The notes beneath the pieces were generated by a model. The model did not search any database. It worked only from the letters and a program-made list of their open reading frames with translations, and was not told the DNA's origin. A stretch of DNA of 64,000 nt from Chryseobacterium binzhouense. Its GTDB lineage: Bacteria > Bacteroidota > Bacteroidia > Flavobacteriales > Weeksellaceae. The stretch lies in assembly GCF_007474545.1 (NCBI RefSeq), contig NZ_VKOG01000002.1:434001-498000 (forward strand), written 5' to 3'. Position numbers and translations under genes: made by a program. Numbering within the stretch: position 1 is the stretch's first letter; every line of letters begins with the position of its first letter. Shown here in pieces: positions 44,263 through 53,319 of the stretch.

Positions 44263-47247
44263 TTAAAATTTAAGGGTGGCACTTAATGAGTACGATTTAA
44301 TGGAAGGCAGGTAAAAGCCGGCAACTTCGGGATCCAAACCTTTGTATCCTGTGATCGTGAAAAGGTTCTGCGCCTGTGCCTGTAATGTAAGGTCGCGAAT
44401 GAGACCTTCTTTTAATGGAATCTTATAACTTAGCTGAACATTGTTGAGCCTGATAAATGAAGCGTCAACAATGACCGCATCACTGCTTTGGTATAGGGAA
44501 TGAGCACGGGTCACATCGGAATTGGTTCCTGTGCCGGGACGCTGATAACGTGCATCCCTGTTTTCGGGTGTCCAGTAGTCTAGCATATAAGAAGGGACGT
44601 TGGACATAATACCCAAGAGTGAAATGCTGTAATCCAGGCTGTATTGCCGTTGTTTAACTCCTTGGATCAAAAAGGCAAATGACCAGTTCTTATAGTTGAT
44701 TTGGCTGCTGAGCCCTCCGAAGAATTTCATTCCAATATCAACTACTTTGATCCTGTCATTCAGATCGATCTTCCCGTCACCGTTCAGATCACTGAACTCA
44801 TATACACCAGTATCCGGATTTACACCTTTTAACTCATACACCTTTTTAATATTCATTGAACGCCCAACCTCGTACATCGTTGCATAAGAGGTGGATTCAA
44901 TGTTTTCAAATTCGAGGAGTTTCGTTCGGGGAACCGTTAGATTGGCTGCGACTGACCATCGGAAGTCTTTCTTACGGATAAGATTGACATTCAACTCTGC
45001 TTCCGCACCTGCGTTCTGCACCTTTGCAGGAAAATTGCTCTGCACGGTTAAAAACCCTGTGGTGGCTGCCAAAGGTAGACCTACCAGCTGATTGGATGAT
45101 CGGTTTTGGTAATATGCCACGGTCAGGTTGACCTTATCTTTGAACAGGCCTAATTCCAATGCTGTTTCCATCTTTGTTGTCTTTTCCCAACTGAAATTAG
45201 GATTGAAAAGCCTCGACGGGTATATTCCCGAAACACCATCATAGATCTGGGTGGTGGTGGTATAGGTATCCATAAATTGGTAGTCCCCGATCAAATCGCT
45301 TCCGGCAGTTCCTAAGCTCATTCTCAGTTTTCCGAAGTTCAGCCACGAAGTGTTTTCCAGAAAAGACTCTTTCGAAAAGATCCACGCTGCTCCTACCGCT
45401 CCAAAGTTGGCAAATCTTTTCTGCGGACCAAATCGGCTTGAACCATCCCTTCTGGCAGTTAAGTTCACAATATATTTTCCCGAATAATCATAATTAAACC
45501 TCCCGAAAAAGGCATTGTAACGGTATTGTACTTCATTATCGTCCAGAACCTTTTGTACTTTGGCATTGGAAAGATTACCGATAAGGTCATTGGAAGAAAA
45601 ATCGTTTCCCTGAAGACGCAGGATCCGATCCTTCCTTTCCTCTACGGTCATTCCTGCCAATGCACTTAACTTATGATGAGTCCATTTTTTATTCCAGTGA
45701 AGCTGTGGTTCAATGATCCAGCTGTCTCGTACAACGACTCCATCGTATCTCATTGATGTACTGCTGTTGGCTCCGGTGGACGGATTAAACGCAGTCGACG
45801 GATTGAGACGGGATTCATTCTGCTCCGTAAGCGTGTATCCGGCATTGAGCTTTAGTGACCAATCTTCAAACACCTGATAATCAACATTCATATTAGATGT
45901 CAGGGTTTTGATCTTTGAACTGTACTTATTTTCAAGCTTTGCGAGTGGATTGGCAAATGTGTTGTTTTCCCAATTCAGCTGACCATTCGGATTGTACAAG
46001 ACTGGTGCATTCGGTGCAAGGAGAATCTGCCTTGTCAGATCGGCATCATTCAGAGTATTGTCCTGAACCGTATAATAAATGGTCGGGCTGATTTTCAGCT
46101 TTCTGTCTTCCGTAGAATAGGTATTGCTTAAATTGAACCCCGATCTTTTATAGCCCATCCCATTTCCGAAAGCTGTGCCCTGTTCCTGATGATGGATTCC
46201 TAAATGGTATTGATTCTGTGAATTTCCACCTGAATATGAAAGCTGTTGCTGTTGGCTAAGGAATGTATCTCCGATAAAAGTTTTGTACCAGTCTATTTCC
46301 CGTGACTGATTCCATTTGCCATTGAGATCATATGCCGTTACAGGATATGCAGAAATATTATCGTTTTTAAAAGCATCCTTCCTCAACTGCAGGTATTGTG
46401 AAGTATTCGCCATTTCAATAAATTGATTCACTTTGGAAATGGTCGTATTCATTGTAAATTCAAGTGAAGCCTTGCGGAAACTTCCCTTTTTTGTAGTAAT
46501 GATCACAACGCCGTTAGCACCTCTTGAACCGTATATTGCTGTCGCATCGGCATCTTTCAATACCTCCATACTCTCAATATCATTTGGATTGATGGAGTTA
46601 AGCGGGCTTGCCTCTCCTTTTGATAGAATACCAACCGAAAGTGAGGTAAGCGCATTGGATTGCGAATTCAAGGGAACGCCGTCAACAATATAAAGAGGAT
46701 AATTTCCTTCAGGACGAAGGCTGTTCTTTCCTCTGATCTGGACATCGAATCCTCCGCCTGCGGTTCCCGAGTTTTGGGTAATGCTGACACCTGCCATTCT
46801 GCCCTGTGCAGAAGCAAGAATGTTTGTTACTGGTTGATTTTCGATGTCTTTGGCTGAGATCTTGGCAATGCTTCCTGTTCTTTCTTTGTCTTTGACCTTA
46901 TAATAACCTGCATTGAGAACAACTTCCTCAATTTCTTTTTCTTTACCTAATGAGATATTGACGGTTATCCTGCTGCCTAAAGTGATTTTTCTTTCGGGAT
47001 AGTCCGGATGGCGGTAAATGATTATCGGGTTTTCTCCCGATACCTGAACACGGTAAACGCCTGATGCATTGGTCACAGCCACTTCATTACTACCCTCCTG
47101 GAATACGGAAACGCCTTTGAGTGGCTGGTTATTTTCTGTGACAGTGCCTGTAATGGTGCGCATCTGCCCTATTGCTACGCCGGAGACGAGCAAGGTGAAG
47201 CCAAAAGCCAATTGAAGATGACTTAGGCTGCAAAAGTTTTTTTTCAT
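44263..47247 (-). CDS. susC: SusC/RagA-family TonB-linked outer-membrane transporter
   Basis: 994 residues. Signal peptide, then a carboxypeptidase-D2-like domain (TITGTVTENNQPLKGVSV), TonB plug (LYIVDGVPLNSQ, MEVLKDADATAIYGSRGANG) and a C-terminal barrel ending LSATLKF. Substrate not known; the S9 peptidase partner suggests a peptide. First gene of the operon. Confidence 0.93.
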   Translation of the reverse strand: MKKNFCSLSHLQLAFGFTLLVSGVAIGQMRTITGTVTENNQPLKGVSVFQEGSNEVAVTNASGVYRVQVSGENPIIIYRHPDYPERKITLGSRITVNISLGKEKEIEEVVLNAGYYKVKDKERTGSIAKISAKDIENQPVTNILASAQGRMAGVSITQNSGTAGGGFDVQIRGKNSLRPEGNYPLYIVDGVPLNSQSNALTSLSVGILSKGEASPLNSINPNDIESMEVLKDADATAIYGSRGANGVVIITTKKGSFRKASLEFTMNTTISKVNQFIEMANTSQYLQLRKDAFKNDNISAYPVTAYDLNGKWNQSREIDWYKTFIGDTFLSQQQQLSYSGGNSQNQYHLGIHHQEQGTAFGNGMGYKRSGFNLSNTYSTEDRKLKISPTIYYTVQDNTLNDADLTRQILLAPNAPVLYNPNGQLNWENNTFANPLAKLENKYSSKIKTLTSNMNVDYQVFEDWSLKLNAGYTLTEQNESRLNPSTAFNPSTGANSSTSMRYDGVVVRDSWIIEPQLHWNKKWTHHKLSALAGMTVEERKDRILRLQGNDFSSNDLIGNLSNAKVQKVLDDNEVQYRYNAFFGRFNYDYSGKYIVNLTARRDGSSRFGPQKRFANFGAVGAAWIFSKESFLENTSWLNFGKLRMSLGTAGSDLIGDYQFMDTYTTTTQIYDGVSGIYPSRLFNPNFSWEKTTKMETALELGLFKDKVNLTVAYYQNRSSNQLVGLPLAATTGFLTVQSNFPAKVQNAGAEAELNVNLIRKKDFRWSVAANLTVPRTKLLEFENIESTSYATMYEVGRSMNIKKVYELKGVNPDTGVYEFSDLNGDGKIDLNDRIKVVDIGMKFFGGLSSQINYKNWSFAFLIQGVKQRQYSLDYSISLLGIMSNVPSYMLDYWTPENRDARYQRPGTGTNSDVTRAHSLYQSSDAVIVDASFIRLNNVQLSYKIPLKEGLIRDLTLQAQAQNLFTITGYKGLDPEVAGFYLPSIKSYSLSATLKF

Positions 47248-47887
47248 ACTTTTGAATAGGTTTAATTCGTTAGACTTTGCTCTTTCCTACGCTAGCAGTC
47301 AACTTTTGTGGAAAGGGCTTTTGTTTTTCTATGGTTACGTTACACTTTCTGTTTCTTGAATATGTTTTTAGCGTTTCTATTTGATGATGCTTGGGAGGAA
47401 GCTTCAGTAAGGACATAGCAAAACCTCCTGCCCCAGCACATCTTGAAATAATATGAATGAAATTGTGTCCCGTCAAAGCTGTAAGGCCGCAATGGATTGT
47501 ACTCCCCATTGTATCGTGCAGTCTGATACTGTATTTTGTGGAAGCGGCTTAGAATGTAGAGCGAACGAACAGCATTGGAATAAAAACAGCGTGGAACTCA
47601 CTACATCATCGCTTGTACTAGAGGTATCGCCAAACACCTTGCAACAAACTCCGTAAGTGAGCCCACGCCGAAGCGTGAGCTACTTTACTTATGGTCTCGT
47701 TGCATTGTTTTGAAAATTGGCGATTTTCTAGTACGAGGTTCTAAGCAATAGCTTCTATAATTCTTTGAAGTATCGCAAAATTACGTATTATAACGTAAAA
47801 AGCAAATATAAATATAAAATCCAATACATCCAAATATGGATGTGTGTATTTTTTAAATATTGTTGTAATTGGGGGGAAATATTAAAA
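47248..47887. other. 640-base non-coding stretch with nested inverted repeat
   Basis: Open frames at 47270-47509 and 47453-47656 lack support and are not called. The stretch 47612-47737 forms a large nested inverted repeat. It marks the left edge of an AT-rich island whose genes lie mostly on the plus strand. Confidence 0.5.
47612..47737. repeat. 126-base nested inverted repeat
   Basis: Outer arms of about 22 bases (47612-47633 with core GTACTAGA...ATCGCCAA, and 47717-47737) match at about 18 positions in inverted orientation. Inside are TGCAAC/GTTGCA (47640-47645 and 47699-47704) and a tip CACGC-cgaa-GCGTG (47664-47677). The nesting would form one long branched stem. Possible attachment, cassette or structured RNA element. 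Confidence 0.65.
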
Positions 47888-48316
47888 ATGGTGGACGGTA
47901 AAATTGTTGAAATTATTATATCTGAGCTTGATCTCTTTATGATTGATATAATTAGGGAATACAGAGGAAGAGCGGACAAATACATATCTCAGGTAGAGCT
48001 ATCACAAAGAATGGGTTTTGCAGATGGTTATGTAGGTAAAGTTGAAAATTTCGGCTCGAACGCTCGTTATAACATTAGAAAGTTGCATCTTGCTGCGAAG
48101 GCTTTGGGATTAAGTTCTTATACTAAACTCTTACCTGAAAAAATTTTAAGTAATGATCTTGTTTTATTGCGAATTCAAGTAAATAGAAGGAAAAATGACA
48201 CCGTTGATTTTGACAAGAATGGTAAGGTAATTAAAAACTATGTCATACTTGAAAAAAGGGTATTAACCGAAGACGAAGTTAAACTACATAATAACCGAAG
48301 AAGTAGAAAAAACTGA
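47888..48316 (+). CDS. XRE-like HTH protein at island edge
   Basis: 142 residues. An HTH-like helix pair appears at about residues 32-55 (SQVELSQRMGFADGYVGKVE), then a basic C-terminal domain (KLLPEKILSNDLVLLRIQVN, NRRSRKN). ATG 47888 is used rather than an upstream start at 47765 that would add an unsupported leader. Probably a regulator of the island. Confidence 0.6.
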   Translation: MVDGKIVEIIISELDLFMIDIIREYRGRADKYISQVELSQRMGFADGYVGKVENFGSNARYNIRKLHLAAKALGLSSYTKLLPEKILSNDLVLLRIQVNRRKNDTVDFDKNGKVIKNYVILEKRVLTEDEVKLHNNRRSRKN

Positions 48317-48645
48317 TAACAGCAGTTTGTTTTGAAAATTTGAAATTATCCCTTTTAGTTTCTAGCATTTATAAAGTTGCTATGATTTACTATTTATTGT
48401 CCTGATCGTCATAATCCACTTCTACATAGAAGATGTATAATCGGTACAGTGTAAATTTTATATTATTTTTTGTTGAAGATTTTATAAATTCTTCTTTAGT
48501 AAAAGCAATATTACATTGCCAATATTGAGGCAATAGTAAATTCATAGAAAGAAAACTGACTAATTAAAACTCTTATTGGTACTGAAGAATATATAAACAT
48601 TAGATTGATTGCTATTTTAAAACCATTTCTTTTAATGTAAATTTA

Positions 48646-48725
48646 TATATTTGCAATGATCCCCAGTTAATCTGAGTTTCATGGTTATTAGTTTTTAGTC
48701 CCCGATTTATTCGAGGACTTTTTTT
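48646..48725 (+). ncRNA. candidate small RNA: promoter, short body, terminator
   Basis: A -7 box TATATTTG (48646-48653) is followed about 44 bases later by a hairpin, AGTCCCCGA and TCGAGGACT (48697-48705 and 48711-48719, one mismatch), then seven T (48719-48725). The transcript would be about 60-70 nt with no usable ORF (the only short frame ends after four codons). No -33 match at standard spacing. No RNA family recognised. Confidence 0.45.
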
Positions 48726-48861
48726 GGACTCCTTTCAAAAAGAAAAGTTGCAGATAATTATAGTTTAAATAGCTAAGATTACAAATCTGTTAGCCTTAAA
48801 AACATATTTTAACTATTAATAAATATTTATATTTACTTACTAATATTTGAAAGACATAACC

Positions 48862-49569
48862 ATGAACGATTTATTACAAATAGCTCGAAATGATATTAAT
48901 ACTGCAGAGTTGCTTTTTAATAACAAAATATACAGTAATGCAATATATTTTTATCATCAAGCAGTCGAAAAAGCAGTAAAATATCTTGGCTTAAGAATAG
49001 GAGTTATTGACACTGATGATTTAAGACGAAAAATCAGCCATAATCCTATAAAAGTTTTTAAGATTTTAGATGAAAAAGAAAACATATTTGGTGGTCAGGG
49101 AATTGATAACTTTGCATCGATCATAAAGCAGCTAACAGATGAACAACTTGTGAATAATACTTTGTCCGAAATTGAAAAAAGCACAAGAAATTTGTATGAT
49201 TTAGATAGCAATATATCATCTTTTCAGAATTTTAAAAATTATATTGTTGATAAAAATTTTGAAGAAAAGGAATCATTACTTTCTATAGAGGAAAATGCGT
49301 ATTACAACAAAATGGCTTCGGATTTCTTTAATCAGTTAAATGTAGGTGCAACAATAATGAGAATGTTGTTTTTAAATTCTTGTTTATGCACAAAATATAG
49401 TCTAGATAGTTACAGATATTCAAGTACTGAAGTCGGTGATCCTATCGAATATTTTTCAATAAATAATCCTATCATATTAAAACTAGATATTTTCATCAAA
49501 TCTGTAAAGATATGCCTATCACAATTAAATGTCATTAAATGGGAAAATGAAAAATACAGTCAAACATAG
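48862..49569 (+). CDS. HEPN-domain protein
   Basis: 235 residues. The first about 70 residues resemble a HEPN domain (DINTAELLFNNKIYSNAIYF, HQAVEKAVKYLGLR). The rest is helical without a named motif. HEPN proteins are frequent RNases in toxin-antitoxin and abortive-infection systems, but the canonical RxxxxH is not evident in the remaining sequence, so activity is uncertain. No nucleotidyltransferase partner is seen. Confidence 0.6.
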   Translation: MNDLLQIARNDINTAELLFNNKIYSNAIYFYHQAVEKAVKYLGLRIGVIDTDDLRRKISHNPIKVFKILDEKENIFGGQGIDNFASIIKQLTDEQLVNNTLSEIEKSTRNLYDLDSNISSFQNFKNYIVDKNFEEKESLLSIEENAYYNKMASDFFNQLNVGATIMRMLFLNSCLCTKYSLDSYRYSSTEVGDPIEYFSINNPIILKLDIFIKSVKICLSQLNVIKWENEKYSQT

Positions 49570-49647
49570 TTAAGCATGTACTCGACTTACATCATAGATT
49601 TGGTTTTAAAAATAAAATTTTATTAAAATTTAATAATAGATTCAAAG

Positions 49648-50655
49648 ATGAATTGGCTAACACAAAAATTTGGAATCATTGATCATCACAAAAATACTGA
49701 TTTTGGTACACAACCAATTAGGGTTTTACATTATATGATTGTGTTTATGTTCAATAATACCAATAAAGATTTTTTTTTAAATTTACAAAAACTTATAAGG
49801 GAGGGAAAATTTAATTCAGAATTAAATTTTGAATTTGGGGAAGAACCAATAATGATTGAGAACGGCAGATTTAGAACTCCTTATGCAAATCTTCATACTA
49901 AACAAATAACAATTCATGAAACCTTTTTATCTTACATATGGTGTATAACTTATTCAATTTATGTAATCTACTTGGAAGAAATAGATTTCCCAAAGTACAA
50001 CAAATTACATAATCGAGAAGTATATCCAATAAAAGAAGAGAACAAACAGCTTGCATACGAAATGTTCAACTATGCTAAACATTTGATTGTTGATTATACG
50101 CCTTGGGAAAAAGATATTCTACCAAATCCTGAGAGATTTTTAGCCGAAAACAGATTATATATTGAACAGACTAATGGTTTTTACACTGAAGCTGTAAAAT
50201 TTATTTTTTGTCATGAGATCATTCATTTAGAATTGCATTTTGACAAAATAACTTCTGAGACTACTGATAGTCATTATTTAGAATATGAGATTGAGGCAGA
50301 CAGTAAAGCTATTGAGAGTATTAAGGCAGGGCTAAGTGATGTTCAAAGTCCTTTTGAAATTGCGAAAAAAACTGTTGTTAGTGTTGGAGCGGTAATCGGT
50401 GTTTTATCAATGTTTTTTTTCAAAGCCACGACAGAAGGAAAACAGCATCCAAATTCTGAAGATAGACTAACAAATATACTCGAGATGTTTAATTTTCATG
50501 ATTCTCATGAGATTTGGGGTATTGCTTGTGTTGGATTAAAATTTTGGGATAATCAGTTCGGTCATAATTTTAATTGGTTAGAAAATCCAACATCTTACAA
50601 AGAAGAATATTATAGTATTGTTGAACAAATAAAATCTAGGAATATCTTAAAGTAA
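49648..50655 (+). CDS. Lit/U49-like metalloprotease
   Basis: 335 residues. HExxH at residues 189-193 (FIFCHEIIHLEL) with a downstream EIEAD segment (about 214-218), which probably supplies the third zinc ligand. A hydrophobic helix (VSVGAVIGVLSMFFF) and the HPNSEDRL segment follow, the pattern seen in peptidase U49 (Lit-type phage-exclusion) proteins. It starts 78 bases after the HEPN gene. The target is not known. Confidence 0.6.
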   Translation: MNWLTQKFGIIDHHKNTDFGTQPIRVLHYMIVFMFNNTNKDFFLNLQKLIREGKFNSELNFEFGEEPIMIENGRFRTPYANLHTKQITIHETFLSYIWCITYSIYVIYLEEIDFPKYNKLHNREVYPIKEENKQLAYEMFNYAKHLIVDYTPWEKDILPNPERFLAENRLYIEQTNGFYTEAVKFIFCHEIIHLELHFDKITSETTDSHYLEYEIEADSKAIESIKAGLSDVQSPFEIAKKTVVSVGAVIGVLSMFFFKATTEGKQHPNSEDRLTNILEMFNFHDSHEIWGIACVGLKFWDNQFGHNFNWLENPTSYKEEYYSIVEQIKSRNILK

Positions 50656-50951
50656 AAGAACTTTCTGCTTGTAACGAAGTCCATTTTAGGTATTAAACTT
50701 TGATTATTTTTAAATCTGGACTACTTGTTTGTAACAAAAGACGTTCAAATAGTAAGCATAATCTAATGTTATAAGATATTTTAAAACGTAAAATTCATAA
50801 AGGATTTCAATTACATAAAAGAGTAATATTTTTAAAATTTCATATAAGCATTATAAGAATCTATAACTTTTTTGTATAAAGTTTTTAGTATACATTTTAA
50901 ATCACAAAATCACAAATTATAACTAATAAACGAAAACTTCTTAAATTAAAT

Positions 50952-51917
50952 ATGCAAAAAGGGATTTTATATAACGATATCGAATTGGGTTATTCTGCTA
51001 TTAGTGCTTACCATCTAAGTCTATTAACTCGTGACAAAAACTTCTATAAAAATGTTATTGACAGTCACTTATATATTATTGTACAAAGAAAGGAGATCAC
51101 ATTTCATAAATTCTCTTTCTCGAACAAGCGTATACTAAAATTTGAAATTCATCAGGAAGGTATTAGCAAGATTATTGCCTGTGAACTACCTTTAAATCAA
51201 GAAAGTTTTAAACTAGATTTTAAAAAAGAAATACAGCTTCGAACACATGACAGGAGAAATACTTTAGAAAAACAAATTCAATACCCTTTTGATGGAATCC
51301 AAGCATTTTCCATTTTGGAGAGGGATGTATTAACGCAAAAGAGCGAATTGGCAGTTTGGTTTTCTCCTGATAAACTTTTTTATCATCATTGGAAAGGAAA
51401 TCTTTATGCTCAATTTTCAGATGATTATCAAGATATGCTCAATTATAAAATACACTACGTCGGCAAATCAACAGAGCAGAATATTTGCAAAAGATTATCA
51501 AATCATTCAACTTTTCAGGAAATATTAATCAATGAAACTCCTTTTAGTTTTGGTAACATTCCGTCCAATGAGATTATGGTGTTGCTTATGAGAATATGCG
51601 ATAATAATAGTATTGTTAGCTGGGGTAAAGAGGCTACACCGGAAGAAATGGCTGACTTTATCCTAAATTATAAACTTCCTAGTGACAAGACGGTTTCACT
51701 AGATGCAGAGAAAGCATTAATCAAACATCTGCAGCCCCACTACAATAAAATTCTTTACCACTCTTTTCCTCAAAATAATGATCTTGTTAATACTGATTAT
51801 CATTCTGTAATTTTATACGCTTTTTGTGATCCGATTTCTTTAATCTACAATCAAGGAATCATAAAAGGGGGGAAACTTGGAGAAGAAAGAGATTTTATTG
51901 CAGTAGAAAGAATTTGA
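50952..51917 (+). CDS. protein with GIY-YIG-like domain
   Basis: 321 residues. The C-terminal half carries a GIY-YIG-like core (HYVGKSTEQNICKRLSNHST) at about residues 167-187, with a conserved-looking LIKHLQPHYNK near residue 255. The N-terminal half has no recognised fold. A 296-base AT-rich gap precedes it. It may act as a nuclease together with the adjacent protease. Confidence 0.5.
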   Translation: MQKGILYNDIELGYSAISAYHLSLLTRDKNFYKNVIDSHLYIIVQRKEITFHKFSFSNKRILKFEIHQEGISKIIACELPLNQESFKLDFKKEIQLRTHDRRNTLEKQIQYPFDGIQAFSILERDVLTQKSELAVWFSPDKLFYHHWKGNLYAQFSDDYQDMLNYKIHYVGKSTEQNICKRLSNHSTFQEILINETPFSFGNIPSNEIMVLLMRICDNNSIVSWGKEATPEEMADFILNYKLPSDKTVSLDAEKALIKHLQPHYNKILYHSFPQNNDLVNTDYHSVILYAFCDPISLIYNQGIIKGGKLGEERDFIAVERI

Positions 51918-51980
51918 TTAAAATAACTTTTACTCACAAATTTTAAGTTAAATAATGCGAATGTTATTATTATAATTGAT

Positions 51981-52832
51981 ATGAATAAAGACCTTATTAA
52001 ACTATTCCCGAGCATAAATAATGCAATTCTTAACCATACCCCAGTAATCCTGACACCTGCACCCCCCTCGGCTAAACCCGTTGGTTGTGGAATTTATTTA
52101 AAAACACAAAAATCCAGATATTTAATTAGCGCTGGGCATCTTTTAAATATACAAGACTGGAAAGGTTTGATAGTTCCGTCAGGGGGAACTAAGGTTTTGA
52201 ATTTAAATGGAGTACTAGCTACAACTTTTCAAGATGGTAATCAATCTGATGATATAGACTTTTCTCTTTTTAAGTTTTCCCCACGTATGAACAAACACTT
52301 TGATGATCAACAATGGAAATTTATTACTCCAGAACAGATCAGTACAAATCATATATTAGATGATGAAGGATATTATTTCATTTCTGGATATCCTGTAAGC
52401 GGCGTTAAGAAAGTTGCTGGTAAAGCTGAATTTAAACCAATTCCTGTTAAATTTATTACTGAAACAGTTGATCAAAAAACGTATGAAAAATTTGGTTTCA
52501 ATAGAGATAATTTTATTTTGGTCAAGTATAAAAGAAAAGTAATACCTCTAAATTCTAATTTACCACAGATAACAAAAGAATTGAAAGGGATTAGTGGTAG
52601 TGGCCTCTGGCATGTTCCTGATTTTAACGATAAAGATGAAAACGGAATTTCTAAATATTATCTTGTTGGAATTATGACCGAGAATCATAAAGATAAAGGC
52701 TTTCTAGTTGCAGTAAAAATTGATTTTGTAACTGAATTAATAATACAACTTTTTCAAGACCTTTCATTTGAACATACGAAATTCAATATAACTGATAAAC
52801 TAAGGGAGATTATTATTGATCATGATTTATAA
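51981..52832 (+). CDS. trypsin-like serine protease
   Basis: 283 residues, no signal peptide, so cytosolic. Catalytic triad candidates: His53 in LISAGHLL, Asp93 in DDIDFSLFKF, Ser205 in LKGISGSGLWH. Fold recognised from these three motifs. A cytosolic trypsin-like protease next to a GIY-YIG-like gene (63 bases) and downstream of HEPN and metalloprotease genes suggests a defence effector. Confidence 0.62.
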   Translation: MNKDLIKLFPSINNAILNHTPVILTPAPPSAKPVGCGIYLKTQKSRYLISAGHLLNIQDWKGLIVPSGGTKVLNLNGVLATTFQDGNQSDDIDFSLFKFSPRMNKHFDDQQWKFITPEQISTNHILDDEGYYFISGYPVSGVKKVAGKAEFKPIPVKFITETVDQKTYEKFGFNRDNFILVKYKRKVIPLNSNLPQITKELKGISGSGLWHVPDFNDKDENGISKYYLVGIMTENHKDKGFLVAVKIDFVTELIIQLFQDLSFEHTKFNITDKLREIIIDHDL

Positions 52833-52905
52833 AATTTAAGCCTAATACTTTCCTTACAACCAGAAAAATAATCTTACAACAATTTATATTGAAATAGTAA
52901 TTATT

Positions 52906-53181
52906 TCAAAATGGCAAATTAGTATTAGCGGAGACTTCACCAATTAAAGTTGTAATTATTTTTTTCACAAACAAATTTAATTTTTCAACAATGAGTTGAC
53001 TGAAAACTTTGAGTTCAAGATGAGGCGAATTATTTGTTAAAGGAGGTTTAAATAAGGTAATTAAGTAGTTACCTGGTGCACTGAAAGGTATAAACTTATT
53101 TCCAAATTCAAAAGATAGTAACGCATTACAAAAATGCGTAAAAATATCAGAATTGAAACGTGACCAATCAATTGTTTTCAT
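52906..53181 (-). pseudogene. truncated restriction-endonuclease-like N-terminus
   Basis: 91 codons starting MKTIDWSRFNSDIFTHFCNA. This resembles the N-terminus of REase-like (Mrr/NACHT-associated) proteins, where a PDGGID-type motif should follow FSAPG; here the sequence diverges after SAPGNYLITL. The remaining half is a likely unrelated fusion or out-of-frame stretch. A decayed remnant of a defence gene is most probable. Confidence 0.4.
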
Positions 53182-53319
53182 TCACATCTAATGATTAATA
53201 TATGAAACTAAAGATAGAAATATAAAGCGAAATATTGCATAAGATGTAATTTTTAATATTGCTACAAATTATTTATTAAATCCAATCCTATTTTGACAAG
53301 GCCAGTAATTATATATATA

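Noticed and set aside
47270-47656. Open frames of 79 and 67 codons around the nested inverted repeat
   Set aside because: They lie on opposite strands over repeat-rich sequence and have no domain or start signals.
47612-47737. Integron attC site
   Set aside because: The nested stem is suggestive, but the conserved GTTRRRY/RYYYAAC core is absent and there is no integrase or cassette array in the window.
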